NCBI RefSeq assembly: GCF_007655305.1
Contig: NZ_VLOG01000018.1
Span: forward strand, 5,432-65,204
Reading direction: 5' to 3'
DNA: 59,773 bases
From: Algoriphagus algorifonticola
GTDB lineage: Bacteria > Bacteroidota > Bacteroidia > Cytophagales > Cyclobacteriaceae
This document shows positions 33,361 to 43,030 of this stretch, one piece after another (position 1 is the stretch's first letter; every line of letters starts with the position of its first letter). Made by a program: the position numbers and the translations under genes. The notes under the pieces were generated by a model that saw only the letters and a program-made list of their open reading frames with translations, searched no databases and had not been told where the DNA came from.

Positions 33361-34569
33361 ATGAAAATCGGAATAATCCGCGAAGGAAAAAATCCCCCTG
33401 ACAAAAGAAGTCCTTTTACGCCAGAGCAAATCCAGGGTCTGAGTGAAAAATATTCAGACCAACTTTCCTTTTATGTAGAATCCAGCCCTGTTCGATGTTT
33501 TTCGGACGAGGAGTTTGAGCAAAAAGGAATCAGTGTAGTGGAGGATTTATCTGCCTGTGATGTGCTCTTTGGAGTCAAGGAGGTTCCTGTGGATAAATTA
33601 ATCCCGGATAAAACCTATTTTTTCTTTTCTCATACAATCAAAAGACAAAGTTATAACCGTGGCTTGCTACAGGCAGTCTTGGAGAAAAATATCCGCTTGA
33701 TTGATTATGAGGTTTTAAAAGATCAGCAAGGAAATAGGGTAGTTGCTTTTGGACGATGGGCAGGCGTGGTAGGAGCTTATAATGCTTTTTGGACCTATGG
33801 GAAAAAGACCGCTCTATTTGACCTAAAACGTGCCTATGAATGTTTTGACATGGCAGATATGAAAGCCGAATTGAAGAAAGTTCAGCTTCCACCTGTTAAA
33901 ATCATTTTAACGGGAGCAGGTAGAGTCGGGAAAGGAGCAAAAGAGATCTTGGAAGCAATGGGAATCAAAGAGGTGAACAAAGAGGACTTTTTACATCAAT
34001 ATTTTGATGAGGCTGTGTTTGTTCAGTTACGATCCGAAGATTACAACAGGCGAAAAACGGATGGAGGATATGAAAGGGAAGAATTCTATTCCAATCCTGA
34101 GCGCTACGAAAGCCATTTTCTCAAATATGCTGAAGAAGGTGAAATTCTGATTGCAGCAGCTTATTGGGATCCCGAAGCACCAAGGCTTTTTAAACTAGAA
34201 GACATCAATTCTGATGATTTTGCAATTTCGGTGATAGCTGATGTCACTTGCGATATAGATGGCTCTGTGCCTACTACTCGGAGGGCTTCTACCATTCTTT
34301 CTCCTGTTTATGACATAGACAGGGAGACTGGTCAGGAGATTGACGCCTTTGGGAAGCAGAGAAGCATTTCTGTGATGGCCATTGATAATCTTCCCTGCGA
34401 AATTCCCAGGGAGGCCAGTCAGGATTTTGGCAATCAATTAATCAAGTGGGTCATTCCTGAATTATTGGACGAGCCTGCTCCTATTTTGGAAAAAGCCACC
34501 CTTGCCAGAGATGGAGATCTCACATTAGAGTTTATGCACTTAAGAGACTTTGTTTATCCCCATGAATAA
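33361..34569 (+). CDS. Saccharopine/alanine dehydrogenase-like oxidoreductase
   Basis: 402 aa. The N-terminal half (MKIGIIREGKNPPDKRSPFT, GVKEVPVDKLI, YFFFSHTIKRQSYNRGLLQA) matches the alanine dehydrogenase/NAD(P) transhydrogenase N-terminal fold as used by lysine-forming saccharopine dehydrogenases. A Rossmann motif is visible at about residue 185 (LTGAGRVGKGAKEIL). ADVTCDIDGSVPTT and the PCEIPREASQDF region complete the family pattern. The exact substrate is not clear from sequence. It overlaps deoC by 8 bases. Confidence 0.85.
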   Translation: MKIGIIREGKNPPDKRSPFTPEQIQGLSEKYSDQLSFYVESSPVRCFSDEEFEQKGISVVEDLSACDVLFGVKEVPVDKLIPDKTYFFFSHTIKRQSYNRGLLQAVLEKNIRLIDYEVLKDQQGNRVVAFGRWAGVVGAYNAFWTYGKKTALFDLKRAYECFDMADMKAELKKVQLPPVKIILTGAGRVGKGAKEILEAMGIKEVNKEDFLHQYFDEAVFVQLRSEDYNRRKTDGGYEREEFYSNPERYESHFLKYAEEGEILIAAAYWDPEAPRLFKLEDINSDDFAISVIADVTCDIDGSVPTTRRASTILSPVYDIDRETGQEIDAFGKQRSISVMAIDNLPCEIPREASQDFGNQLIKWVIPELLDEPAPILEKATLARDGDLTLEFMHLRDFVYPHE

Positions 34570-35227
34570 ATTAAATCGCTATTTAGAATCTACTCTTCTC
34601 AAGCCTACTATGACTGGTGAAGAGGTTGACCGTCTTATTCAGGATGCTATCGAGGAGCAATTTGTTGGCGTTTGTGTCCCTCCTTTTTGGGTAAAAAAGG
34701 TCAGTAGGGAACTGGAGAAGGAGGATATTCAAACTGTCACTGTTATTGGTTTTCCTTTCGGTTTTCAGGATACCGCCAGCAAAGTTGCTGAGACCCAAGA
34801 AGCAATCAAACAGGGAGCTGATGAGTTGGACTTGGTTTGGTCTCAAACAGCCTATCATTCAGGAATGAATTGGCCGAAGATTGAGATTGCCCAAATAGCT
34901 AAAATCTGCCATGAAGAGGAGCGTATTCTGAAAGTAATTATAGAAACAGCTTATCTCAATGCGGATCAAATACAGGAGGCTTGTCTTATTTGTCAGGATG
35001 CAGGAGCAGATTTTGTCAAAACATCAACAGGCTATGCATCCAGTGGTGCCAAAGTGGAGGATATTCAATTGATGCGCCAAACCCTTTCTTCCCAAACAGG
35101 AATTAAAGCCAGTGGAGGAATCAAAACGCTGGAGCTTGCAAGGGAATTGATAGCGGCTGGTGCAGACAGGATTGGAACTAGCTCAGCAAAAGCCCTGATG
35201 GATGCCTGGAAAGCCTCCCAAAGCTAG
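34562..35227 (+). CDS. deoC: Deoxyribose-phosphate aldolase
   Basis: 221 aa from the ATG at 34562, which lies inside the last codons of the upstream gene; TTG at 34550 is a less likely start. Class I TIM-barrel aldolase that splits deoxyribose 5-phosphate into glyceraldehyde 3-phosphate and acetaldehyde. Schiff-base lysine in DFVKTSTGYASSGA (about 153), second lysine in KASGGIKT, and ESTLLKPT at the N-terminus. The stop is directly next to the stop of the convergent transporter gene. Confidence 0.95.
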   Translation: MNKLNRYLESTLLKPTMTGEEVDRLIQDAIEEQFVGVCVPPFWVKKVSRELEKEDIQTVTVIGFPFGFQDTASKVAETQEAIKQGADELDLVWSQTAYHSGMNWPKIEIAQIAKICHEEERILKVIIETAYLNADQIQEACLICQDAGADFVKTSTGYASSGAKVEDIQLMRQTLSSQTGIKASGGIKTLELARELIAAGADRIGTSSAKALMDAWKASQS

Positions 35228-36337
35228 TTATTCAGTGCTGAAGTAAATCAGTAAGAATGGAATAATAAAAAAGGTCAAGAGGATATAAGCAAATCCCAGA
35301 AACCTGGATTTGACTGATTTTTTACCCATATACAAAGCCAATCTTACAGGGAGAATTCGGAATTGAGGGAAGGAAAGGATAATAATTGCCCCAAATGTAT
35401 TGAATAAGAAATGCACAATGGCTAGGGCAATGGCCGCTTCACTTTTGTAAATTGCCGCCAAAGCAGCGGTGATGGTAGTTCCGATATTTGCCCCGACTAC
35501 AAAAGGGAACACTTTTTTTAAAGAAACTTTTCGAGTGGCAACCAGAGGAACAATCAAGGAAGTTGTCACTGTACTGGACTGGACTGCGGCAGTAAAGAAA
35601 AGTCCATAAGTGAAAGCCAATCCAGTTTTTTTGAAGATCATATTGCTGATGTCCCGGAAGCTATCTACGACGAAGGCCTTATAAACTGAGGTCGCCAAAA
35701 CTTTTATGGCTGCAAAAACCAGAAATACCGCCAGTATCGTGGTCAGGAAAGGAATATTAATCGTATCACTTACCCATTGCGTCAGGGGTCGAGTGAAGAC
35801 TTTATTGTATATCAAAGGGCCAGTGAAGTTTTCGTCAGATCCGAAAAAATTAGCAAAATAAACAGCCAGGTTAGTCAAAAGTCCAAAATATAACTCTAGA
35901 GGTAATAGGACCAGTACCGTGAAAATATTGAAGATATCGTGGATAATACCTGCAGATAAGGCTCTTTTGAACTCTTTCTTTTTCATCACATAGGAAAAAG
36001 AAACCAACGTACTGGTAAGAGTAGTACCTATGTTAGCTCCCATGACCATAGGGACTGCTTGTTCCAGGCCTAAATTTCCGGCAGCTACTACCGCCACGAT
36101 ACTGGCAGTCACAGTGGAACTACTTTGAATCAAAGCGGTCATTAAAAGGCCTATGAATAGACTGACGAAAGGGTTGCGGGTTGCTAAAAATAAATCCTCT
36201 GCGACAGAATTATTGAGATGACTCATGGATACAGTCAGCAGATCAATCGCAAAAATGAACAGGAAAAGCGCCAAAAGCATGAGCACATAGCTTTTGGTTT
36301 TATTTGGTTTAGAAGATTCTAGGTCCCAGCTTTCCAT
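35228..36337 (-). CDS. Na+/phosphate cotransporter family protein
   Basis: 369 aa, about nine membrane segments. Two inverted Na/Pi-cotransporter repeats are shown by LIQSSSTVTASIVAVVAAGN with GANIGTTLTSTLVSF and, in the second half, AVQSSTVTTSLIVPLVATRK with GANIGTTITAALAA. The QSS(S) motif forms the substrate/sodium site. It lacks the C-terminal PhoU-like domain that many homologues have, so it is a transporter core only. It is divergent from a second phosphate-transporter-like gene (36577). Confidence 0.9.
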   Translation of the reverse strand: MESWDLESSKPNKTKSYVLMLLALFLFIFAIDLLTVSMSHLNNSVAEDLFLATRNPFVSLFIGLLMTALIQSSSTVTASIVAVVAAGNLGLEQAVPMVMGANIGTTLTSTLVSFSYVMKKKEFKRALSAGIIHDIFNIFTVLVLLPLELYFGLLTNLAVYFANFFGSDENFTGPLIYNKVFTRPLTQWVSDTINIPFLTTILAVFLVFAAIKVLATSVYKAFVVDSFRDISNMIFKKTGLAFTYGLFFTAAVQSSTVTTSLIVPLVATRKVSLKKVFPFVVGANIGTTITAALAAIYKSEAAIALAIVHFLFNTFGAIIILSFPQFRILPVRLALYMGKKSVKSRFLGFAYILLTFFIIPFLLIYFSTE

Positions 36338-36543
36338 TTGGAATGAAATAAGTCAGATTTCAGTATTTTGCAATCGAAATGAAATTTAGCTGGAAAGGTA
36401 ATTCCGCCGAGGTTCCGAATTTTCATTCAATTTCTGAGCAAAAATTGGTATTTTTTTACGAAATACAAGTCATAAACTGCCTTAAAGAGAAGATATTGGA
36501 AGGAGTTAACAATTTCTTAATACGTAAGGCTGAATAACTTCTG

Positions 36544-36551
36544 TAATTTTG
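36544..36551 (+). promoter_or_regulatory. Candidate -7 box before PiT-like gene
   Basis: TAATTTTG fits TAnnTTTG, 25 bases before the ATG at 36577. No clear -33 TTG. Confidence 0.3.
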
Positions 36552-36576
36552 TCCCGTTGCTTACCCGCCTCCAACC

Positions 36577-37710
36577 ATGGCCAAGAAAAATATAGACCAA
36601 AACATCAATCAGGAGAAATTATCCAAAACGGCATATTCTCTTTTTGACTTCACCAAAAAGGAAAAGCCTTTCCTGATTGTGATTTGTATTTTAGTTTCAG
36701 TTGCTGCAATTATCACGCCTTACACCTACGCAGCTATGTGGTTTGGATTTGCTTTGGCGGCTTATTCTGCCATAGCCAATGACAGTATACAGACCATCGG
36801 TACTTTCATCGCCTCCAATCAGAATAGGAAGTGGTATTGGCTGTGGTTATTTATGGGCTTGATATTCGTGGGTACTGTTACCTATAGCTGGTTGACATTG
36901 GACGGAGATGTGAGTTATCAGCGATTGACGACCAAGGGACTGGAAAAGGCCCCTGAAAGTTTTGTGTTTTTACAACTTGCGGCTCCGATTGTGCTTTTAA
37001 TTATGACCAGGATGAGAATGCCTGTGTCTACGACTTTTCTTTTGTTGAATGTATTCACCTACAAAGCGGGTACAATCCTGGACGTAATGTTCAAAAGTTT
37101 TGTAGGATATATCCTTGCTTTTGCCATAGCCATGGTCGTATGGTTTGCGCTGGAAAGGTTTGTGAAAAATTACCTGAAAGGCCAAGCTAAACCTTACTGG
37201 ATGGTCTTACAGTGGATCACTTCTGGTACATTATGGTCTGTATGGATCATGCAGGATGCAGCCAATATTGCGGTATTCTTACCTAGGCAGCTTGGCTTAA
37301 CCGAGTTTTTGGTTTACACAGGTTTTGTTTTTGTAGGACTAGGATTCCTCTTCTATCTGAAAGGGGATAAAATCCAGGGGATTGTCAATGAAAAGTCCAA
37401 TGTGACTGATGTCCGTGCAGCTACTATTGTTGATTTTGTTTACGCGATTATCCTTTTCTATTTCAAAATTTACAGCAGTGTACCAATGAGTACCACTTGG
37501 GTATTTATCGGGCTTTTGGGAGGTAGAGAGTTGGCTATCGCCATAGGAAAACATGGAAAGGCAAAGAAAAAAGATGCTTGGAGGTACAGAGCATTCAAGC
37601 TGGCAAGAAATGACGTATTCAAAGCTAGTATTGGTCTTTTAGTATCCTTGATATTAGCTGTCATCATCAATGAAGGAGTAAGAAATGAGATTCTGGATTA
37701 CTTTAGGTAA
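36577..37710 (+). CDS. Divergent PiT-like (inorganic phosphate transporter family) membrane protein
   Basis: 377 aa, about ten membrane segments. The first half has FALAAYSAIANDSIQTIGTF, similar to the GANDxxxxxG site of PiT permeases, and MRMPVSTTFLLLNV. The second half repeats these as MQDAANIAVFLPRQ and SVPMSTTWVFIGLLGGRELA. The paired N-D/P-x-S-T-T motifs support a PiT-type inverted repeat, but the similarity is low and the substrate may differ. The stop overlaps the tadA start as TAATG, so the two are coupled. The neighbouring divergent gene is a Na/Pi transporter. Confidence 0.6.
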   Translation: MAKKNIDQNINQEKLSKTAYSLFDFTKKEKPFLIVICILVSVAAIITPYTYAAMWFGFALAAYSAIANDSIQTIGTFIASNQNRKWYWLWLFMGLIFVGTVTYSWLTLDGDVSYQRLTTKGLEKAPESFVFLQLAAPIVLLIMTRMRMPVSTTFLLLNVFTYKAGTILDVMFKSFVGYILAFAIAMVVWFALERFVKNYLKGQAKPYWMVLQWITSGTLWSVWIMQDAANIAVFLPRQLGLTEFLVYTGFVFVGLGFLFYLKGDKIQGIVNEKSNVTDVRAATIVDFVYAIILFYFKIYSSVPMSTTWVFIGLLGGRELAIAIGKHGKAKKKDAWRYRAFKLARNDVFKASIGLLVSLILAVIINEGVRNEILDYFR

Positions 37711-38153
37711 TGGAGCTCTTCTCTGACGAATACTATATGAATGAAGCCTTAAAGCAGGCACAAATTGCTTTTGAAGAAGGAGAAATCCCTGTTGGCGCTG
37801 TCATCGTATCCAAAAACAGAATTATAGCTAGAGCTTACAATCAAACTGAAAAGCTCAATGATGTCACCGCCCATGCGGAGATGATAGCCATTACCTCCGC
37901 AGCTAATTACTTGGGGGCAAAGTATCTTCCGGAGTGCAAGCTTTACGTGACCCTCGAACCCTGCACCATGTGTGGAGGGGCACTTTTTTGGTCCCAAATA
38001 GGGAAGGTTTTTTATGGAGCTGAGGATCCTAAGAGAGGTTTTCGGGAAACTAATGCTGGGATTTTACATCCAAAAACAGAGCTTCAAGGAGGCTTATTAG
38101 CTCAAGAATCAGAAAAATTGTTGCTTGATTTTTTCAAAAAGCTAAGAAATTAA
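37710..38153 (+). CDS. tadA: tRNA-specific adenosine deaminase
   Basis: 147 aa; converts A34 to inosine in the tRNA-Arg anticodon. The zinc deaminase motifs are HAEM (about 55-58, His ligand and catalytic Glu) and PCTMCGGAL (about 84-92, two Cys ligands). FYGAEDPKRG matches the TadA C-terminal part. The length is normal. Coupled to the PiT-like gene by a TAATG overlap. Confidence 0.94.
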   Translation: MELFSDEYYMNEALKQAQIAFEEGEIPVGAVIVSKNRIIARAYNQTEKLNDVTAHAEMIAITSAANYLGAKYLPECKLYVTLEPCTMCGGALFWSQIGKVFYGAEDPKRGFRETNAGILHPKTELQGGLLAQESEKLLLDFFKKLRN

Positions 38154-38257
38154 AAGGAAATCATACTTTTCAGAACCTTTTCTTTCCTGACTTGGTTTTC
38201 AACACAGATTCTTTAAAGGATTTTAAATCAAAGTTTAACCAAAAAATTTTATAAAAA

Positions 38258-38866
38258 ATGGCTTTTGAACTCCCATCATTACCTTATGCTTTTAATGCGC
38301 TCGAGCCACATATCGATGCTCGTACCATGGAAATTCACCATGGAAAACACCACAACGGTTATGTTACAAATCTGAACAATGCCGTGGCTGGTACTGATTT
38401 AGAAGGAAAATCTTTGGAAGAGCTAATGGCAGTAGCCGGCTCCAATGTTGCTGTAAGAAACAACGGCGGTGGTCACTTTAACCATAGCTTGTTCTGGTCA
38501 ATTCTTTCCCCTAACGGAGGCGGTGAAGCAAGTGGAGAAGTAGGGAATGCAATCAATGCTAAGTTTGGAAATTTTGATTCTTTCAAGGAAGTATTCAACA
38601 AAGCGGCGGCTACAAGATTTGGCTCAGGTTGGGCTTGGTTAGTAGTGACAGCAGCCGGAAAATTAGAAGTTACTTCCTCCCCTAATCAGGATAACCCTTT
38701 GATGGATGTAGCAGAAATTAAAGGAACACCTATTTTAGGGCTAGATGTGTGGGAGCATGCATACTATCTTAACTATCAAAACAGAAGACCTGACTACGTT
38801 TCGGCGTTCTGGAATGTGATCAACTGGGAAGAAGTAAATAAGCGTTATTTAGCTGCTTTGAAATAA
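38258..38866 (+). CDS. sodA: Superoxide dismutase, Mn/Fe type
   Basis: 202 aa. Metal ligands sit in [20 protein letters not shown] (His near 27), [13 protein letters not shown] (His near 80) and [19 protein letters not shown] (Asp and His near 163-167). The GSGWAWLV motif is present. Mn versus Fe cannot be fixed by eye; the [11 protein letters not shown] region is consistent with Mn or cambialistic enzymes. It has no signal peptide, so it is cytoplasmic. Monocistronic, terminator at 38887. Confidence 0.96.
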   Translation: MAFELPSLPYAFNALEPHIDARTMEIHHGKHHNGYVTNLNNAVAGTDLEGKSLEELMAVAGSNVAVRNNGGGHFNHSLFWSILSPNGGGEASGEVGNAINAKFGNFDSFKEVFNKAAATRFGSGWAWLVVTAAGKLEVTSSPNQDNPLMDVAEIKGTPILGLDVWEHAYYLNYQNRRPDYVSAFWNVINWEEVNKRYLAALK

Positions 38867-38886
38867 GCTGTTAGAAGAATAAACAC

Positions 38887-38917
38887 AAGCCCTGAGGGAA
38901 ATCTCAGGGCTTTTTTT
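38887..38917 (+). terminator. Intrinsic terminator of sodA
   Basis: Perfect 10-bp stem AAGCCCTGAG/CTCAGGGCTT, 6-base loop, T-run of seven. Confidence 0.92.
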
Positions 38918-39064
38918 GTCCGTTAGCTGACGAAATACTGTACGCTAGTGAACGCAGAAGATATTTTGATTTTCAATAAAATGCCCTTTAAAGCTATTTT
39001 AAGCTAGTTTTCTATCTATGGCATTTCATTTTCAATAGGAGGCAGGAATAACATTCAATCTTAT

Positions 39065-41503
39065 TTGAAAATGAAAACTGCCAACTATTTATTTTTGACC
39101 CTATTTGTTTACCTATTAGGGCTTAGTAATCTCGCCGCAAAAGAGGTGAGCCGGATCTCCGGTAAAATTTTAGATCAAAAAGGTGCTCCTGTAGCCTATG
39201 CCAATGTAGCCTTGATAGCTGTGGAAGGCAATGGATTGATTGACGGAGCAGTTTCAGATGAAGACGGATCATTTATCATCGAGTCCGTTAAATCTGCGAA
39301 AGTTTCTCTAGTGGTCTCTTCCATAGGCTTCAATACCTACACTTCTGAACCTTTTGAATTGACTCCGGGACTTATAAAGGATATGGGAACTGTCAACATT
39401 CAGGATGAAATGACTGGCCTGGATGAGGTAACAGTTAAATCCACACGTCCTGAAATCATCATCGAACCTGATAAGACGGTGGTCAATGTAGAAGGCACTG
39501 TCATGGCCGAAGGATCCAATGCATTAGATGTCATAGGAAGATCCCCGGGAGTCTATGTAGATCAGGATGGAATCATCAATTTGAATGGTCGTTCTGGTGT
39601 GGTAGTCATGATCAATGATAGACAAACGTATATGTCTGCCACGGATTTAGCTAACTTCCTTAGATCTATGCCTGCAGATAATATCAAAAGCCTTGAGGTA
39701 ATTAATAACCCTTCTGCAAGATTTGATGCGGAAGGTGCTGCGGGAGTGATCAACATCAAACTGAAGCGTAATACTGTTGATGGAGTTTTTGGAAATGTGC
39801 AGTTAGGCGGGCAATACAATGGACTTTGGGCTCCTATAGGAGGAGTGGCTTTGAATGTGAAAAAAGGGAAATGGACAACCAATGCCAATTTCAATCATAA
39901 TCAATATGCCATTTTCAATGATTTGGACATCAATAGAAACTTTACGCTGCCTGAAGGAATATCTAATTTCAATCAAACTTCCAGAATTACCCAGCGTGAT
40001 AAAAACTGGTTCTTCAACGGTGCCGCAAACTACGAGATCAATGAAAATCAAAACTTGGGATTGAATATTCAGGCATCCACTTCCAATGATGTCAATACCT
40101 CTACCTCCCTGACCAATATTACTAATCCAGGTACGGATATCATTGACTATTTGGACAGTAGAAATGATGCGAATGGACATAGCGATAGAATCTTTGCCAA
40201 TCTCCACTATGATGCGAAGTTGGATACCTTGGGTACTAAAATCAGCTCTGATATAGACTTTACCAGAATGAATGCCAACAGTGAGTCCTTATTAGGAAAC
40301 ACTTATTGGTCTGGAGAAGATCAAGGATCAGGTATGAGAAATCAAATTCTGACTTTGAATGAAATGTATTACAATATTTTCACGGCAAAAGTGGATTTTG
40401 TAAAGCCTTTGAAAAATGGAAACACCTTTGAAACAGGCTTGAAAGGTTCTTGGGTAAATTCAGATAATGATTTGGACTTGCAAAGAGCAAACGAAGATGG
40501 TCCATTCCAGCCTGACCCAAGTAGCAACCGTTTTATCTACAATGAAAACGTGTTGGCAGCTTATGCTTCTTACAAAGGGAAGTTTTCCGAAAAAGTCAGC
40601 TATCAGGCTGGATTGAGAGGGGAATATTCTGATATCAGAGGAAACTCAGTTACCCTAGGTCAAATTAATGAGCAAAACTACTTCAATTTATTCCCTAGTG
40701 TATTTGTACAGCATAAAGTAAGCGACAACTATCAGATCATTTACAATGCAAACAGAAGGATTACCCGTCCGAATTACCGATTGTTGAATCCCTTTATTTA
40801 TTACATAGACCCTTTGACTTCAGAGCAGGGAAATCCAGGTTTGAAGCCTCAGTATTCCAACAATTTTGAAATGAACCACGTGGTAAAAGGAGCGTACCAA
40901 TTTACCTTGGGGTATAGCGAGACGGAGGATGCATTTATGCAGGTATTTATGCAAGATCAGGAAAGTCGAACTACCACTACTTTCACTGACAACTTTGACA
41001 AGACGCGAAACGCAAACTTCAGAGCTATCGTTCCGGTTCAAATCAAGGAATGGTGGAGCACATCCAATATGCTTCAGGTAAATTATAACCGCTTCAAATC
41101 TCAGATAGGAGATGACTTCTTGGATCAGGATCAGACTTCCTTTATGATGAGAACTCAGCACAATATGACCTTGCCAGCCGGATTCAAATTGGAATTGATC
41201 GGTATGTATATTGGACCTCAAATCTGGGGACAGGGTACCATAGACGGATTTGGCTGGGTTGAGGCAGGAGTGACCAAGTCTTTGATGAAGGATAAACTGA
41301 CGCTGGCTGTGAATGGAACTGACTTGTTTAGGACTCAGGTGATCCGCGCGAATGTGAATTTTGCAGATATTGATACCAGCTTCAGACAATACAGAAGTAA
41401 TCAGGGGGTCAGATTTACCCTGAGATGGAGATTTGCTCAAGGAGAAAGTTTCCGGGTGAATTCCAGTACAGGTAGTACAGAAGAGCGTAACCGTTTGAAT
41501 TAA
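39065..41503 (+). CDS. Outer-membrane TonB-dependent-receptor-like protein with CarboxypepD_reg domain
   Basis: 812 aa; signal peptide (1-24, start 39065 or the ATG at 39071). CarboxypepD_reg-like domain about 30-110 (ISGKILDQKGAPVAYANVAL), plug-like region about 120-220 (GSNALDVIGRSPGVYVDQDG, LNGRSGVVVMINDR, NPSARFDAEGAAGVINIKLK), then a large outer-membrane barrel (OMP_b-brl_3 type) ending in a Phe-rich final strand. No TonB box is obvious and no SusD partner is present, so it belongs to the receptor group without a SusD. Ligand unknown. A terminator follows at 41508. Confidence 0.88.
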   Translation: MKMKTANYLFLTLFVYLLGLSNLAAKEVSRISGKILDQKGAPVAYANVALIAVEGNGLIDGAVSDEDGSFIIESVKSAKVSLVVSSIGFNTYTSEPFELTPGLIKDMGTVNIQDEMTGLDEVTVKSTRPEIIIEPDKTVVNVEGTVMAEGSNALDVIGRSPGVYVDQDGIINLNGRSGVVVMINDRQTYMSATDLANFLRSMPADNIKSLEVINNPSARFDAEGAAGVINIKLKRNTVDGVFGNVQLGGQYNGLWAPIGGVALNVKKGKWTTNANFNHNQYAIFNDLDINRNFTLPEGISNFNQTSRITQRDKNWFFNGAANYEINENQNLGLNIQASTSNDVNTSTSLTNITNPGTDIIDYLDSRNDANGHSDRIFANLHYDAKLDTLGTKISSDIDFTRMNANSESLLGNTYWSGEDQGSGMRNQILTLNEMYYNIFTAKVDFVKPLKNGNTFETGLKGSWVNSDNDLDLQRANEDGPFQPDPSSNRFIYNENVLAAYASYKGKFSEKVSYQAGLRGEYSDIRGNSVTLGQINEQNYFNLFPSVFVQHKVSDNYQIIYNANRRITRPNYRLLNPFIYYIDPLTSEQGNPGLKPQYSNNFEMNHVVKGAYQFTLGYSETEDAFMQVFMQDQESRTTTTFTDNFDKTRNANFRAIVPVQIKEWWSTSNMLQVNYNRFKSQIGDDFLDQDQTSFMMRTQHNMTLPAGFKLELIGMYIGPQIWGQGTIDGFGWVEAGVTKSLMKDKLTLAVNGTDLFRTQVIRANVNFADIDTSFRQYRSNQGVRFTLRWRFAQGESFRVNSSTGSTEERNRLN

Positions 41504-41507
41504 TGTC

Positions 41508-41537
41508 AATCCCTTCCCGTATTGGGGAGGGATTTTT
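41508..41537 (+). terminator. Intrinsic terminator of the receptor gene
   Basis: AATCCCTTCCC pairs with GGGGAGGGATT (one G-U pair) over a 5-base loop, followed by five T. Confidence 0.85.
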
Positions 41538-41550
41538 ATTGATATTTATT

Positions 41551-41671
41551 ATGAAAAGCCCGTAAGGAAAAATCTCGCACAACTTGTCCCGAACTTGATT
41601 CGGGAGGGGGATGCCCCGATAAATCGGGGTAGGGCATTCCATCTGACAACTGAAAAACAAATTATAAACAC
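41551..41671 (+). repeat. Start-codon leader repeat, copy C
   Basis: 121 bases. The left end ATGAAAAGCCC and right arm GGGCATTCCAT are inverted. Inside are the hairpins CCCGAA CTTGA TTCGGG and CCCCGATAAATCGGGG. The A-rich tail ends AACAC directly before the GTG start of the serine hydrolase. In this copy the final bases CACGTG replace CAGATG. Confidence 0.85.
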
Positions 41672-42994
41672 GTGAAAAGAACATTCTTATTTGCCTTAGC
41701 TGCAGGCTTGACTTTATTCTACCCTGGATTAACAAAGGCCCAGGATTTTTCTAAAGCTGATCAGGTTTTTGATTCTTTGGATTTCCATGACAAATACATG
41801 GGAACTGTCATGATTGCGAAAAATGGGGAAAAGGTTTACAGTCGATCCATAGGATTTGCTGATTTCGAAAAAGGACAAAAGCTAAATGAAAACACCAAGT
41901 TCAGGATTGGCTCAATATCCAAAATGTTCACTTCTGTTTTGATCATGAAGGCAGTAGAGGAAGGTAAGCTTCAATTGGATCAAAAGCTTTCGGATTTCTA
42001 TTCCCAGATTCCCAATGCAGATAAAATTACTGTGGACATGCTTCTGAATCATAGAAGTGGCATTCATAATTTTACTGATGATGAAAACTATTTGAGCTAC
42101 AGTACCGAGCCAAAATCTGAAGAGGAAATGATTGCTATTATCCAAAAAGGAGGAAGTGATTTTGAACCCAATTCCAAAGCATCATATAGCAACTCAAACT
42201 ATATCTTGTTGACCTTTATTTTGGAAAAAACATATGAAAGTAGCTATGGCGAATTGTTGGCAAAAAAGGTAAGTCAACCTCTAGGTTTAGAGAATACGGA
42301 GGTATTTGAATCCGTTGATGTCAGTCAAAATGAAGCGAAATCCTATGCTTATAACGGAACTTGGAAAGTTGAAAATGAGACTCATCCGAGCATTCCTTTG
42401 GGAGCAGGCGCTATTTCCTCCACTGTGAGTGACTTGATCGTTTTCATCCAAGGGCTATTTGATGGAAAATTGATTTCAGAAAGTAGCTTGGCTAAAATGA
42501 TGGAAATCAAAGAAGGGTATGGTAGAGGAATGTTTACCTTCCCGTATTACGATAGAAAAGCTTATGGCCATACTGGCGGAATAGACGGTTTCCGCTCCTT
42601 GTTGGGTTATTTTCCGGACGATCAGGTAGCAATTGTGACCCTTTCCAATGGATTAAACTGGAATGCAAATGAGGTTACCCTTACCTTACTGAATGCGAAC
42701 TATGGAAATGAGGTAAAAATTCCATCTTTTCAGACTTACGCTCTTAATCCTTCTGACTTGGACTTATATGTAGGTGTATACGTGACTACTCAAATTCCTA
42801 TCAATTTTACTTTTGTCAAAGATGGCGACACCCTAGTCGCAAAGCCAAGCGGTCAGCCTGATACCAGATTGGAACCCATCGGCAAGCATCAATTCGAATT
42901 TTCAGCTGTAGGAGCGGTATTTATCTTTGATCCCGAAAAGGGGGAACTTACCTTCAAACAAGGAGGAGGAACCTTTAGCTATAAAAAGAAATAA
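41672..42994 (+). CDS. Secreted serine hydrolase of the beta-lactamase/penicillin-binding-protein fold
   Basis: 440 aa from a GTG start immediately after repeat copy C; signal peptide 1-23 (ending TKAQ). Active-site motifs of class C-type fold: SxxK in GSISKMFTS (about 81-84), YSNSNY (about 170) and GHTGGIDGF (about 300). The C-terminal 90 residues form a DUF3471-like lipocalin domain (YALNPSDLDLYVGVY ... VFIFDPEKGELTF). Likely an esterase or peptidase; true beta-lactam cleavage is not implied. Confidence 0.88.
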   Translation: MKRTFLFALAAGLTLFYPGLTKAQDFSKADQVFDSLDFHDKYMGTVMIAKNGEKVYSRSIGFADFEKGQKLNENTKFRIGSISKMFTSVLIMKAVEEGKLQLDQKLSDFYSQIPNADKITVDMLLNHRSGIHNFTDDENYLSYSTEPKSEEEMIAIIQKGGSDFEPNSKASYSNSNYILLTFILEKTYESSYGELLAKKVSQPLGLENTEVFESVDVSQNEAKSYAYNGTWKVENETHPSIPLGAGAISSTVSDLIVFIQGLFDGKLISESSLAKMMEIKEGYGRGMFTFPYYDRKAYGHTGGIDGFRSLLGYFPDDQVAIVTLSNGLNWNANEVTLTLLNANYGNEVKIPSFQTYALNPSDLDLYVGVYVTTQIPINFTFVKDGDTLVAKPSGQPDTRLEPIGKHQFEFSAVGAVFIFDPEKGELTFKQGGGTFSYKKK

Positions 42995-43000
42995 CATCAA

Positions 43001-43025
43001 AGGCCGGAGTAATCCGGCTTTTTTT
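43001..43025 (+). terminator. Intrinsic terminator of the serine hydrolase gene
   Basis: GCCGGA GTAA TCCGGC followed by seven T. The next gene starts 6 bases later. Confidence 0.85.
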
Positions 43026-43030
43026 CATAT

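Noticed and set aside
40820..41509. 229-aa open frame opposite the receptor gene
   Set aside because: It mirrors the receptor barrel coding strand; no family features and no start context.
41672..42994. Antibiotic-resistance beta-lactamase
   Set aside because: The SxxK/YxN/HxG motifs and the lipocalin-like tail fit the wide serine-hydrolase group of this fold; nothing points to drug cleavage.
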